In this document: positions 28,851 through 39,520 of the stretch, piece by piece
Layout: each line of letters starts with the position of its first letter
How positions within the stretch are numbered: position 1 is the first letter of the stretch
Assembly: GCA_036435485.1 (NCBI GenBank)
Contig: JAZHRN010000139.1
Span: 5,084,001-5,148,000, forward strand
Direction: 5' to 3'
From: Saposhnikovia divaricata
Taxonomy: Eukaryota; Streptophyta; Magnoliopsida; Apiales; Apiaceae
DNA length: 64,000 bases
Notes under the pieces: generated by a model
Told to the model about the DNA's origin: nothing
The model's input: the letters and a program-made list of their open reading frames with translations, nothing else
Database searches by the model: none
Program-made: the position numbers and the translations under genes

Positions 28851-31800
28851 TCAGAAGTTATTAGGAATATCCGAGGAAATGTTCCACTTGCGAAGGGTGT
28901 GAAGGGTTCTCCTTGAATTTCGGATCCTCAATCCCATAATTTTCAAACGAATAGTCTCCACCATATTCGAAATAACTTGACGAGTATTTCGGTGTTGATG
29001 TTGAAACAGACGTAGGTTCCTCTCTTGCCATATGGAGTAAACCAGGGCACCCAAAACAATTTTGTTAATAATATTAACAAGGGATTTACCTCGCCAATTT
29101 TCAGAACAAAACTCAACCAAGTCATTCCAAGCAAGATGGCTAGGGATCAAAACACCCATCTGCAGAAAATAATCCCTCAGGTCTTGACAAAAGAGACACT
29201 CAAAGAAGAGATGAGTTGTTGAGTCCCTTTGGCTATTGCAGAAAACACAGCTAGAATTTCCAACAATTTGCCAACTTTGCATTCGATCTTGGGTTAGCAG
29301 CTTTCCCCGAATAGCTAACCAAAGGATAAACGAGTGTTTAGGAATTGACTGAGAGTACCAGACCAAATTTTTCCACCCCACTCGTTGATTAGATTCTCTA
29401 AAATCATTCCACACAGTACTCGATTTGAAAACAGACTTTGTGCCATTTCTTGTCTTCCAAAACACTATGTCCTTTCTATCTACATTAGCAAACCATCTTC
29501 TACCAACCAGCTCTGGCCAAACCTCCAAAAGCCTCTGAGGGAAAACCACTTGATCATCAACAACAAAATCCGAAACTTTTTCCATTCCATTAAACCCCAT
29601 ATTTGCAATAACTCGAGGAGACATACGAGTGCAGAAAGGCTCATCGAGAATCCATCGATCATACCAGAAGAAAGTAGCAGTCCCACTACCAATTTCAGAG
29701 TGAAAAAATTGGCGAAAATTATCTCTAATACTCAGAATACGCTTCCAACTAATGGAGGCATCCCACGGAATCTTGTGCTGCCAAAAATTCTTGCCCTTAA
29801 GACGATAGGTGTGAATCCATTTAACCCAAAGAGAATCTCTGTTAGAAATAATACTCCAAATGTGGAAAGCCATAAGCGTTTTATTCCAAGTTCGAAGCGG
29901 CCGGATACCCAAGCCACCTTCTTCTTTAGGCAAGCAAACATCCTTCCAAGCTACTTTCGATCTACCCTGAACCATATTTGTTCCTCCCCAAATAAAATTT
30001 CTGATAAGTCTTTCAATTGCATTCGACACAGAGACAGGCAAAATAAAAACAGAACTCCAATAAACTTGCATCGAGGACAAGACTGACAGAGCAAGTTGAA
30101 GCCTACCTGCATAAGAAAGCCAGTTGTTTTGCCATTGTTGAATTCGATTTTTTACTTGCTCTAATAGAGGAGCACAGTCTGCATGCCAAATTCTAGTTGT
30201 AACTAGAGGGACCCCAAGGTATTTAACTGGTAAGGTGCCCAATTCAAACCTCATAATACCATTAATCAAGCGTTTATTTTCATTGGAGACCTGACAGAAA
30301 AAAACATTGCTTTTTTCCTCATTTGGCCACAACCCCGAAGCAGCTCCAAACTCATCCAGAGCATCCTTTAAAATCTGAACTGACCAGGGGTCTCCATGGG
30401 AAAATAAGAAGAGGTCATCCGCAAAGCATAAGTGGGAAATCCTCAATCTCTCACACTTGGGGTGATATTTGAAAAAACCATCCTCCGCAATTCTCTTTCT
30501 TAACATTATAGTCAAGACTTGCATAACCAGAGTGAACAAATAAGGGGACAGCGGGTCTCCTTGACGGAGACCTTTTTCAGCTTTGAAATAACCATGTGCT
30601 TCTCCATTCACTATAATAGAGTAGCTAGGGGTGGTCACACATTCTTTAATCCAGCTGATCAATTTATCCGGGAAGCCAAAAAGTTGCAGAGCCGAAAAAA
30701 GAAATTCCCAGTTGACACTGTCGTAAGCTTTGCGAATATCAACTTTGAAAGCACATCTCGGTTTGCCTTTTTTCCTATGATATCCTCTAAACAACTCTTG
30801 AGTTAAAAGAATATTATCACTTATCCTTCGTTCCGGAATAAACGCATTTTGATTGTCATCCACAATAAAATTAAGGCAGCCCTTAATTTTGTTAGCTAAA
30901 ATTTTTGACACACATTTATAGAGAACATTGCACAAAGCAATTGGACGAAACTCACCTACATGCAAGGGCTGATCAACCTTCGGGATGAGCGCAATGAGAG
31001 TAGCATTTACTTCTTTTAGGAGTTTCCCAGTAATAAAAAACTCATGCACTGCCTTACAAATATCATCACCAATAATAGGCCAAGCTGCTTTAAAGAATTT
31101 AGCCGAGAAGCCATCCGGTCCCGAAGCTTTGTCCTCCCCCATAGAGAAAATAGTAGACTTTATTTCCTCATCCTTTGGAATCTGCACCATCTCCTCAAAC
31201 ATGAAAGCTGGAACAGATTTTTCAAAATAATCACCAATATTAATAATAGGCTCTGCATCAATTTTGGTTCCCAGGAGAGTCTTATAAAAGGACACAAATT
31301 GATGGACCATCGACTCCCCCTCCACTTCAGTCCCTTGATCATCCAAAATAGAAGAAATACGATTTCGATTCCTCTTGGTAATTAAACTTTTGTGAAAGAA
31401 CTTGTTGTTTTGGTCCCCAACTTTTAACCAATGAATCTTCGATTTATGCTTAAGCAATCTCTCTTCTTCAAGAGAAGCCTCCCTATAAGCTCTTGCCAGA
31501 TGAAATTCTTGAGATTTTAACTCCACATTAAACGGGTCACAGTCCAGGGCCACCTGAATATTTTGCAATGAGAGATTGAGGTCCTTAACTTTAGCACATA
31601 AACTACCACCAGACCTAGCTTCTTTTCTGAAAATTGGTTTAAGCTTTTTTAGCTTCTGGACAACTTTATACATCATAACTCCCCCCCCATTTGTATTCCA
31701 ACCAAGCCGAACCAGATCCAGGAAGTTTTGACGATACGCCAGAAAATTTTGGAACTTGAAAGAAGGTCGACGGTTAGTAAAAACTCTACCCCCAAACTCT

Positions 31801-32501
31801 AGAATAGCAGGGCTGTGGTCACTTGACTGAGGAGCTAGAAATCTAGCTTTTGAATTACGAAATTTCTCCAAGAAAGCAACATTAACCATAACTCTATCTA
31901 ATTTCCGCACCACCCCTATACCATGAGGGCTACCAGCCCAAGTATACCTCATACCTGAATAGTGAAGATCGAGAACCTCAATATTTGCCACACAAGTACG
32001 AAACTCCGAGATAGCGGGAGAGCCACTAATGCTACCTCCAGCATTTTCATCTTCCGAAAGCATAGCATTAAAATCCCCAACTATTACCCAAGGAAAGTCA
32101 CCCACCAACTGCTTGAAAACTTCTAGCGAATGCCACAGGGAACGACGAAACATATGGTCATTTGCAGCATACACAAAAGAAGCATAAAAATGCTCTTGAG
32201 AACATTTCTGTTTTACAAGACAGTGAATCACCTGATCTGTTTCAAACAAGTGCATAACTTCAAAACAATTTGGATCCCAACCCACAACAATTCGACAATT
32301 TTTCGAGCAACTGTCAACATTAGAAAACCAGTCCCAGTTACGAAAAAACTTGCAAAATTTACTAGTAACTCTATTCTTCGCAACCCGAGATTCTAAAATC
32401 CCACAAATCCCCACAAAGTTTTCCCTAAATAAATCTTTCATTTCTCTAGACTTAAAGGGTTGATTGAACCCTCTAACATTCCAACAAGCAAGGTTATTCA
32501 T
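28851..32501 (-). CDS. LINE B ORF2: endonuclease, reverse transcriptase, zf-RVT
   Basis: Intact 1216-codon L1-type polyprotein. Residues 1-235 are an apurinic-type endonuclease (CWNVRGFNQ, VGDFNAML, and SDHSP near 229). About 470-750 is reverse transcriptase (FRPIALCNVLYK, KAYDSVNW, LRQGDPLSPYLF, catalytic FADDLF near 690). About 1010-1110 is the zf-RVT domain of plant LINEs (IPKHSFILWLAIRGKLLTQ, then CVFC...HLFFEC). All catalytic motifs that I checked are present. The protein would nick target DNA and prime cDNA synthesis there. The telomeric flanks suggest that this endonuclease or the template pairing favours telomere repeat. Confidence 0.95.
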   Translation of the reverse strand: MNNLACWNVRGFNQPFKSREMKDLFRENFVGICGILESRVAKNRVTSKFCKFFRNWDWFSNVDSCSKNCRIVVGWDPNCFEVMHLFETDQVIHCLVKQKCSQEHFYASFVYAANDHMFRRSLWHSLEVFKQLVGDFPWVIVGDFNAMLSEDENAGGSISGSPAISEFRTCVANIEVLDLHYSGMRYTWAGSPHGIGVVRKLDRVMVNVAFLEKFRNSKARFLAPQSSDHSPAILEFGGRVFTNRRPSFKFQNFLAYRQNFLDLVRLGWNTNGGGVMMYKVVQKLKKLKPIFRKEARSGGSLCAKVKDLNLSLQNIQVALDCDPFNVELKSQEFHLARAYREASLEEERLLKHKSKIHWLKVGDQNNKFFHKSLITKRNRNRISSILDDQGTEVEGESMVHQFVSFYKTLLGTKIDAEPIINIGDYFEKSVPAFMFEEMVQIPKDEEIKSTIFSMGEDKASGPDGFSAKFFKAAWPIIGDDICKAVHEFFITGKLLKEVNATLIALIPKVDQPLHVGEFRPIALCNVLYKCVSKILANKIKGCLNFIVDDNQNAFIPERRISDNILLTQELFRGYHRKKGKPRCAFKVDIRKAYDSVNWEFLFSALQLFGFPDKLISWIKECVTTPSYSIIVNGEAHGYFKAEKGLRQGDPLSPYLFTLVMQVLTIMLRKRIAEDGFFKYHPKCERLRISHLCFADDLFLFSHGDPWSVQILKDALDEFGAASGLWPNEEKSNVFFCQVSNENKRLINGIMRFELGTLPVKYLGVPLVTTRIWHADCAPLLEQVKNRIQQWQNNWLSYAGRLQLALSVLSSMQVYWSSVFILPVSVSNAIERLIRNFIWGGTNMVQGRSKVAWKDVCLPKEEGGLGIRPLRTWNKTLMAFHIWSIISNRDSLWVKWIHTYRLKGKNFWQHKIPWDASISWKRILSIRDNFRQFFHSEIGSGTATFFWYDRWILDEPFCTRMSPRVIANMGFNGMEKVSDFVVDDQVVFPQRLLEVWPELVGRRWFANVDRKDIVFWKTRNGTKSVFKSSTVWNDFRESNQRVGWKNLVWYSQSIPKHSFILWLAIRGKLLTQDRMQSWQIVGNSSCVFCNSQRDSTTHLFFECLFCQDLRDYFLQMGVLIPSHLAWNDLVEFCSENWRGKSLVNIINKIVLGALVYSIWQERNLRLFQHQHRNTRQVISNMVETIRLKIMGLRIRNSRRTLHTLRKWNISSDIPNNF

Positions 32502-32552
32502 AGAAACTTAAAACGGAAAAAAAACCTACCCTGGACAAGAACGCACAGCCTC

Positions 32553-34646
32553 TTAATTTACTCCAAAAATCTGCTCAACCGCAAACGCTTCCTGCTCAGA
32601 TTCTTCTGCATTGTTTCTGAAATCAGGACCTACCCCCTGAATCTCTTGCAGACTACTATCTTCACCCATAAACAGGGATGTGTCATCCAAATCAGAATCA
32701 ACATCAACCTCTGAGTTAAAAGCACATGTTTCTGAACCTACATTCTCCTTCCCAATGCCACCATCGAAATACTGAGAATCATGAGGTCCCATAAATCTAG
32801 ACACAAAATCAACCGGGCTAATATTCAGATTTCGAGTATTCGAGTTTTGAGCATTCTTTTTCAAATGGTTAAAACTTGGAGCCTCCAGAAAATCAACCTG
32901 ATTCGCCTTCCCTGCTACTTCCACATCTTCACTGCCTTCTTTAACACTCTTCAGCCCACTTTTTCCACCAAACGCCATAATAATACTCTCATCCCTACTC
33001 ACCTTCCTCATTTTACTAGCCAACTCACCCTTGCTATTAGGACCCTTACCTACCTCCGGAACCACAACAGAAGCAACCTCTAGATTATCAATAAGATTTG
33101 ACGATGCCAACACACTAAACTTATTGGTCCTCTGTTTTGGCTGCACTAAATCTATATTATTCTTCACAAAGCTTCCTGCTTTAACACCAGACGGCTCTGC
33201 TTTAAACCCTTTTCTTTCTACCCCTTGTCCTCCAATGCTAATACCTCCACCTCGGTTAACATACGAAAATTTCCCCTGATTTTTACCAGCAAACTTCCCC
33301 CCCTGGCCATTAGCTCCCACCTGATTATACCCATTATAAATCCCTATTTTCTCTTTACCTCGCCTTTGAACCACCTTAAACCCATCCTCAAATTGCTTAT
33401 CCTTACTAGTCTCCAACTCCTCCCTCACTTTCTTTTCCTGGATATTTGCAAGAACAGGACAGTTATGCACATTGTGGCCAAACATCGAACAGTTTGAGCA
33501 CCACGAAGGCCGCCAGGGATACTCCACTCGAACCGCAACTTCCAACGGATCCATCCCATCCTCATTCGGAATAAGAACATATAATCTATCCGGAAGAGGT
33601 TTATCAGCATCAACTTCAATCAACAACTTGGCAAAACTCAAACGACCCGTTGCTTCTCGACACATTTTCTCAGTTAATCCATCAGCCATCAAAATATTTC
33701 CAACACCACTACCAATTCTACTGAGCCCAGACCTGTTCCAATATTGAAGAGGAACATTAAACAATTTAACCCACAATGGTATAGTTTTTGGAACAGCTTT
33801 TGAAAGGATAATTAAAGGATGCCATCTCTGCAAAATCAATGGTTTTCCTTCTACCATACAAACATCCTCCTCCAAAGCCTCCAGCAAATCCATCTCCGAA
33901 TCAAACTTGAAGAAGAAAAACCCTTCATCATTCATTATAACCTCCTTTAACCCCCTATTTCCCCACCTCCTTTTAGCATGGAACTCCATAGCGTGAAATG
34001 CAACTCTCTTTTCAAAGAAATACCCAACAATACAATTATCCCAAGGCTTTCTACCTTGAATATCCACACTCAACGGAGGCCTTATTACAACTCGACCATC
34101 TTTAATCTCAGGACAATGGTATTGAAATTTCATCCTTTCCATAGTCACCTTAGGTTTTAGAACTTCCGCCCAAGGCTTCGCTTCATTCTCAGATGCAATA
34201 AACTGAGAATTATCCTGGACCTTATACCCACCAGTGATAAGCAACTCACCATCAGAATTACCAGGCTCATTAGCAATTGACACACCTATCGAGCTTTGCC
34301 CAACATTAATTCCAACCAAATCAGCCGCATCCTCGATAATTGATTTCTGAAAATTAGTCTCCTCCATTTCAACATCCTCCTTAAGCCCACCTCCAATCAC
34401 ATCCTTAGATACAGCCTCCTTAATTAGATCGCTACTAACCTTTTCAACATTCAAACGATTTGCTTCCTCTATCACACCACTCCGTTGCTGACCATCCAAG
34501 CTAATAGATCGCGACCCATGCTTTTTTAGAACCTTGGCATTCAACCCAAGTGGTCGAACACCATCCTTTAACATAATATGGGTTTTAACTCCATCATTTT
34601 TCTTGTTTTTACTATCAAACTGATTGTGGGGAGGTTGTGGGGGCAT
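32553..34646 (-). CDS. LINE B ORF1: gag-like RNA-binding protein (DUF4283 and CCHC)
   Basis: Intact 697 codons. A variable acidic N-terminus of about 160 residues comes first. The plant DUF4283-type domain (about 195-330; VGYFFEKRVAFHAMEF, FFFFKF, PLILQRWHP, IPLWVKLFNVPLQYWN) follows. A CCHC zinc knuckle (CSNCSMFGHNVHNC, about 376-389) comes next, then a Lys/Gly/Asn-rich basic region and an acidic Ser-rich tail. It would coat LINE RNA. The ORF2 ATG lies 51 nt downstream of its stop; in other copies the two genes overlap. Confidence 0.93.
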   Translation of the reverse strand: MPPQPPHNQFDSKNKKNDGVKTHIMLKDGVRPLGLNAKVLKKHGSRSISLDGQQRSGVIEEANRLNVEKVSSDLIKEAVSKDVIGGGLKEDVEMEETNFQKSIIEDAADLVGINVGQSSIGVSIANEPGNSDGELLITGGYKVQDNSQFIASENEAKPWAEVLKPKVTMERMKFQYHCPEIKDGRVVIRPPLSVDIQGRKPWDNCIVGYFFEKRVAFHAMEFHAKRRWGNRGLKEVIMNDEGFFFFKFDSEMDLLEALEEDVCMVEGKPLILQRWHPLIILSKAVPKTIPLWVKLFNVPLQYWNRSGLSRIGSGVGNILMADGLTEKMCREATGRLSFAKLLIEVDADKPLPDRLYVLIPNEDGMDPLEVAVRVEYPWRPSWCSNCSMFGHNVHNCPVLANIQEKKVREELETSKDKQFEDGFKVVQRRGKEKIGIYNGYNQVGANGQGGKFAGKNQGKFSYVNRGGGISIGGQGVERKGFKAEPSGVKAGSFVKNNIDLVQPKQRTNKFSVLASSNLIDNLEVASVVVPEVGKGPNSKGELASKMRKVSRDESIIMAFGGKSGLKSVKEGSEDVEVAGKANQVDFLEAPSFNHLKKNAQNSNTRNLNISPVDFVSRFMGPHDSQYFDGGIGKENVGSETCAFNSEVDVDSDLDDTSLFMGEDSSLQEIQGVGPDFRNNAEESEQEAFAVEQIFGVN

Positions 34647-34759
34647 ATTAGATGTAAATTACTAGAAAATCAGAAGAAAAAAAGATCAAAGATGTGAATT
34701 TTTTAAAAAATCACCTTAAAGAGAAAAGGGAGGGGGCTAGAGAGAAAACGATACATCTT
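34647..34759 (-). promoter_or_regulatory. LINE 5' UTR (LINE B), CT-rich
   Basis: About 110 nt. The sense strand begins near CAAGATGTATCG and continues TTTTCTCTCTAGCCCC. LINEs C and E have matching starts (CAGATGCAT...TTTTCTCTCTTCTCTC). An internal promoter would be expected here for an autonomous LINE (inference). Telomere repeat begins immediately beyond it. Confidence 0.55.
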
Positions 34760-34859
34760 GGGGTTTAGGGTTTGGGATTTGGGGGTTTGGGGTTTAGGGT
34801 TTTAAGGTTTAGGGTTTAGGGTTTAGGGTTTTAGGGTTTAGGGTTTAGGGTTTTTTTTT
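34760..34859 (+). repeat. Telomere-repeat tract T2 and T9 joint
   Basis: About 12 units of TTTAGGG and variants (TTTGGGG, TTTTAGGG) between the 5' end of LINE B and the 3' end of LINE C, ending in T9 then GGGTAAATGAGG. Confidence 0.93.
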
Positions 34860-34988
34860 GGGTAAATGAGGGCGGAACCTCGTGAAAATATATTAGAAGA
34901 GAATATGTACAAAGAAGACAAGAGCTAAAAACTCAAGTCTGGAACAAAAATCCATTGGAACACTCTCCAAGGAAAAAAAGAAAAACAC

Positions 34989-35880
34989 TCATAGAAAAAA
35001 ACCAACTACCGACCCCACTACAAAGTCGTACAAAAGGGAGGCAAAAACAATACAAAAAGAAACAACACTCCATGTCCACCCATGTGATATTTTGACAAAA
35101 AGAGCAAAGCCATCCTTGAAGAACCCATCATCCACATGACTAGCCTTGGAATATACAAAAGAATCATTCACCTTGTTGCGGGAAAAGAACAGATGTGCAG
35201 CAAGAATAATCCTCAAAATACCACCCATTGCAACAAAACATTTTAAAAGGAAGCAAACATACTCAAAGACATCTTGAGAAATCCACCAGGCACATGCTAA
35301 TCTTGAGACACACAAATCATAAAAAAATGTAGTCCACTAGAGAAAAGCAAGAGAGTTGTGTAATCCCTCCACCAAGAACAAAACCAGGACTGCTATTTAC
35401 TAGCCAATAAGAAATATAAACAAGAAACCAAGCCAACCAGGAGTGCTTAATCCACGAAGAGATGCTAGAGAAAACATAAAACATAGCATATCTCACCCAA
35501 CAAAAAATCAGCAACCAAGCCTCCTCTTTAGAAAAAGTACCAGTCGATGACCGACTGAACCAACCTGGAAGAAAAACAAGAGAAGACCCAACATGATTTC
35601 TTGAAATCAGACCCCTTAAATGATCGCCAAAGTCACTCTTTCTCACCCTTTGTCGAGTTCGATACCCCTATAGATGGATATGAAAAACAGAGTGAACAAC
35701 CAATCCGCCCCCAGGCTCGAAAGGAAAATGCGAACCAAGCAGAGAAAATGAAACAACCCAAAACTCAGGGGCAAACGAATCAAACAACCCAACTCCAGAA
35801 AACTTCTTCCTGTGAAAAAACTTCTCTATGCTCCCAGAATATTCACAGTACCAAAGAAGAAAAATGAAAAGAAACTTCAT
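34989..35880 (-). pseudogene. Candidate LINE ORF3 (LINE C), frameshifted
   Basis: Begins ATGAAGTTT at 35880 in the conserved TAAATGAAG context at the end of ORF2. It reads 70 codons including HFPFEPGG (35707-35727) before a stop at 35668. Frames of 109 and 108 codons then continue at 35646-35317 and 35315-34989. The D-to-E change in the motif is conservative. Confidence 0.45.
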
Positions 35881-38800
35881 TTAGGATATAGATAATTCAA
35901 TGAAACTCTCCAATCTTGTAAAACTCTGCGAACTCGAGAATTATCTCGAAGCTTCAGGCTCAAAATTTTTTATCTAATGTTTTCTTCAATGTTTCCAATC
36001 AAGTGAACACTCGATCTTCTCGAGTTTTGAAACAGTCTCCAGTTTCTTTCTTGCACAAAAAATAAATTAGCGCACTGAATAACAATTTATTCACAGTAGC
36101 TTTGATAGACTTTCCCTCCCATGCATTAGCTGCACTACCAATCAATTCTTCCCACGAATTAGCATTTATATTACAGTAGCCTTTATTTCGGAAATACGAA
36201 AACACCACTGTACTATACTGACAGTTGAAAAATAGGTGATCCACCGAGTCCAATTGCAACTGACAAAATGCACACCTCAGTTCTCTATCCGATTGCCAGA
36301 CATGCATTCTGTCCTGAGTCATTAATTTACGACGAATTGCTAACCAGAGGATGAAAGAATACTTAGGAATGCAGTTGGAGAACCAAACCAATTTATACCA
36401 GTTTACACGAGGCCCCTGAACTCTGAGATCCTTCCAAACAATACTAGTTTTAAAGGAATGTTTACTCCCATTTCTTGAATGCCAGAAAATTTTATCCTCA
36501 ATGTCTTGATCGATAGCAGGCCCCTCTTCATTGCAGTCCGGGACTTTGTCAGAGAAACCCCTTGGCCACTCCCATTGGCCATTAACAAGGAAGTCTGAGA
36601 CCTTTTCTCTACCGGTTAGCCCCATAGCAGAGATTTCTCTTTGCGAGAAAAAATTAACTAGAGGTCCAGAAACTGTCCAGGAATCGTACCAAAACCGTGT
36701 AGACTTACCATCACCTACATTGTTCTGAATAAACGGGCGAATATCATCTCGAAGCCATAGGATTTTCTTCCAGCTCCAAGTTGCATCCCAAGGCAATTTT
36801 ACCTCCCAGAAACTTCTCCCTTTTAACCGATACGTATGGATCCATTTCACCTACAAAGACTGCCTGTTAGCAACAACACTCCATAGATGGAACACCATAA
36901 GAGTTTTATTCCAAAGAAACAAAGGCTTAATACCCAAACCTCCTTCCGATTTCGGCAAACAAACATCCTTCCAAGCCACCTTTGCTTTCCCTTTTTCCAT
37001 ATCAGCACCCCCCCACAAGAAGTTTCTAATCAGTTTTTCAATTTCCTTAGAAACTGAAATCGGAAGAATAAAGACAGATGCCCAGTATACTTGCATAGAA
37101 GACAAAACTGAGAGTGCTAACTGCAGCCTTCCTGCAAAAGAAAGCCATTTATTCTGCCATTCCGTGAGCCGCATATTCACCTTTTCAATTAGAGGAAGAC
37201 AATCTGCATGAAATAGAGTCGTAGTAATTAGAGGCACACCCAGATACCTCACTGGTAACTCCCCTTGCTGAAATCCCATGTTGTCTTTAATCAATCTATG
37301 ATTATCCCTCGAGACCTTACAAAAATACACATTACTCTTGGCTTCATTAGGCCAAAGACTCGATACCGAACCAAACTCATCCAACGAGTCTTTGAGGATC
37401 TGTACTGACCAGGGGTCCCCAGAAGAGAATAAAAAAAGGTCATCTGCATAACAAAGATGAGTAATTCCAAGTTGTGCGCATTTCGGATGATAATTAAATC
37501 TACCGTCTTGCTGTATCCTCCTCTTGATAATTGAAGACAAAGCCTGCATAACCAATGTGAAAAGATAGGGAGATAACGGATCTCCCTATCGCAAACCCTT
37601 CTGTCCAGCAAAAAAACCATGAACTTCTCCATTCAGAATAATAGAATACGACGGAGTAGTTACACATTCTTTAATCCAAGCAATTAGTTGGTGCGGGAAC
37701 CCAAAAATATCCAGCAGATTAATCAAAAACTCCCAATTTACACTATCATAAGCCTTTTTAATATCAACTTTAAAAGCACATCTAGGAAGGCCTTTATGCC
37801 TATGATAATTCTTGAATAATTCCTGGGTCAACAAAATATTATCGCTAATGCGCCGCCCAGGAATGAAAGCATTCTGCGTAGGATCAACAACATCATATAG
37901 ACACTCTTTAATCCTATTAGCAAGAATCTTAGATATGCAATTATAAATCACATTACATAGCGCAATAGGCCTATATTCACCAACCACCTGCGGATTCTGA
38001 ACTTTCGGAATAAGAGCAATAAGAGAAGAATTTACCTCCTTCAAGAGCTTCCCTGAACGAAAAAATTCTTTCACAGCTGAACAAAGATCATTTCCAATCA
38101 CAGTCCAAGCGCTCTTAAAAAAACACGAAGAGTAACCATCCGGACCTGGAGCTTTTTCATCACCAATGCTGAACATGGCCAATTTAATTTCCTCATCAGT
38201 GACTTGTTTAAACAGATCTGGATCTCTATTCTGCTGGATTTTCGAGCACCAATCTTCAAGGCCCCGAATTTTTTCACAAGAATCTCTAGTCCCTAGCAAC
38301 TTCTTGTAACAGAAAATGAAATGAGAGTTCATGTCATGGTCCTTCAGCTGAATTCCATCCTCATTAAGGATCGAAGAAATCCTATTTCTGTTTTTCTTGG
38401 CCTGCATACTCTTGTGGAAATATTTATTATTTTGGTCACCAACCTTTAGCCAATGAATGTTTGATTTTTGCTTAAGTAACCTTTCCTCCTCAAGAGCTGC
38501 TTCTCTATATAACCTCAGGCAGGAAACTTCTTCATTTCTAAGCTCTTCATTAAACGGATCACAGTCCAGATCTCGTTGCACCTGCACCAAACTCGCCTTC
38601 AATCTCTCTACATTATCCGATAGACTACCTGATTCCTAAGCAGCTGCACGTAACACTGGCTTCAGATACTTAAGTTTCTGCACTAATTGATACATCTTGA
38701 CACCCCTAACTGCATGCTTCCGGTGAGAACTGACCAGGTCTGTAAAATTACTACGAAAGGCTACAACGTTCTGAAATCTAAACGACCTATTCTTATTCTT

Positions 38801-39520
38801 CTTTGTATCCCCAAAATCGACCAACCCAGGACTGTGGTCGCTTGTTCCACGAGGTAAAAACAGAGCTTTCACACTTGAAAATCCTGAGATGAAAGATGAG
38901 TTAACAAGGACCCTATCAAGCTTTTTAACAACTCCAATACCATGGGGGCTTCCAGACCAAGTGAAACGCATTCCACCATAGTGCAAATCCATGACTTCTA
39001 TTTTCATGACACACTCCCGAAAATCGTTCATAGAAGCCATTCTACTCACCTCCCCACCTGCACATTCAGAGGGCATAAGAATAGCATTGAAATCTCCTAG
39101 CACCACCCAGGGAGAATCACCCACTAATTGACTATACACCTCTAAAGAATGCCACAGATTCCTTCGAGGAACATGATCATTTTCTGCATACACCACAGAA
39201 CAATGAAAATGCTTATCACTTGACTTTTGCTTAACTAAACAATGCACCACCTGGTTATTCATAAACATAACCATCACTTCGTAGTGATTTGGATCCCACC
39301 CAAGAACAATACGACACCCTTTCTCGCAGTCATCCTTATTCGAAGTCCACTGCCATCGTCGGAATAATTTATTGAAAACTGAATCAACATTCCGATTTGC
39401 CACATGAGTTTCTAAAATACCACATAATCCAACTCCATTAACGCGCATCAAATCCCTCATTTCCTTTCTTTTAAAAGGCTGATTAAAGCACCTTACATTC
39501 CAGCAAACTATACTACTCAT
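35877..39520 (-). pseudogene. LINE C ORF2, several nonsense codons
   Basis: The ATG at 39520 overlaps the ORF1 stop (ATGA). Endonuclease (CWNVRCFNQ, GDFNAIL, SDHSP) is open to 38636, where TGG is TAG. RT starts at 38602 and stops at 37586 (CAG to TAG in LRQGDPLS). The FADDLF-type motif reads YADDLF, within 37555-36851, which ends at TGG to TAG (36851). The zf-RVT part is at 36850-35999, with a frameshift near the C-terminus. Confidence 0.92.

Larger units (their letters stand above)
27384..34759 (-). mobile_element. LINE B (L1 clade), full length, ORF1 and ORF2 intact
   Basis: About 7.4 kb bounded by telomere repeat on both sides. On the minus strand: short CT-rich 5' UTR, ORF1 (697 aa), 51-nt gap, ORF2 (1216 aa), candidate ORF3 (462 aa), 3' hairpin and poly-A. 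It is the only copy here without a visible coding lesion and could be a source element. No target-site duplication can be judged inside a repeat target. Confidence 0.93.

Noticed and set aside
29385..30086. Long plus-strand frames opposite LINE ORF2 (also at 31044, 44470 and 56294)
   Set aside because: Antisense shadows of an intact or recognisable RT gene; no independent motif or conservation of start sites.
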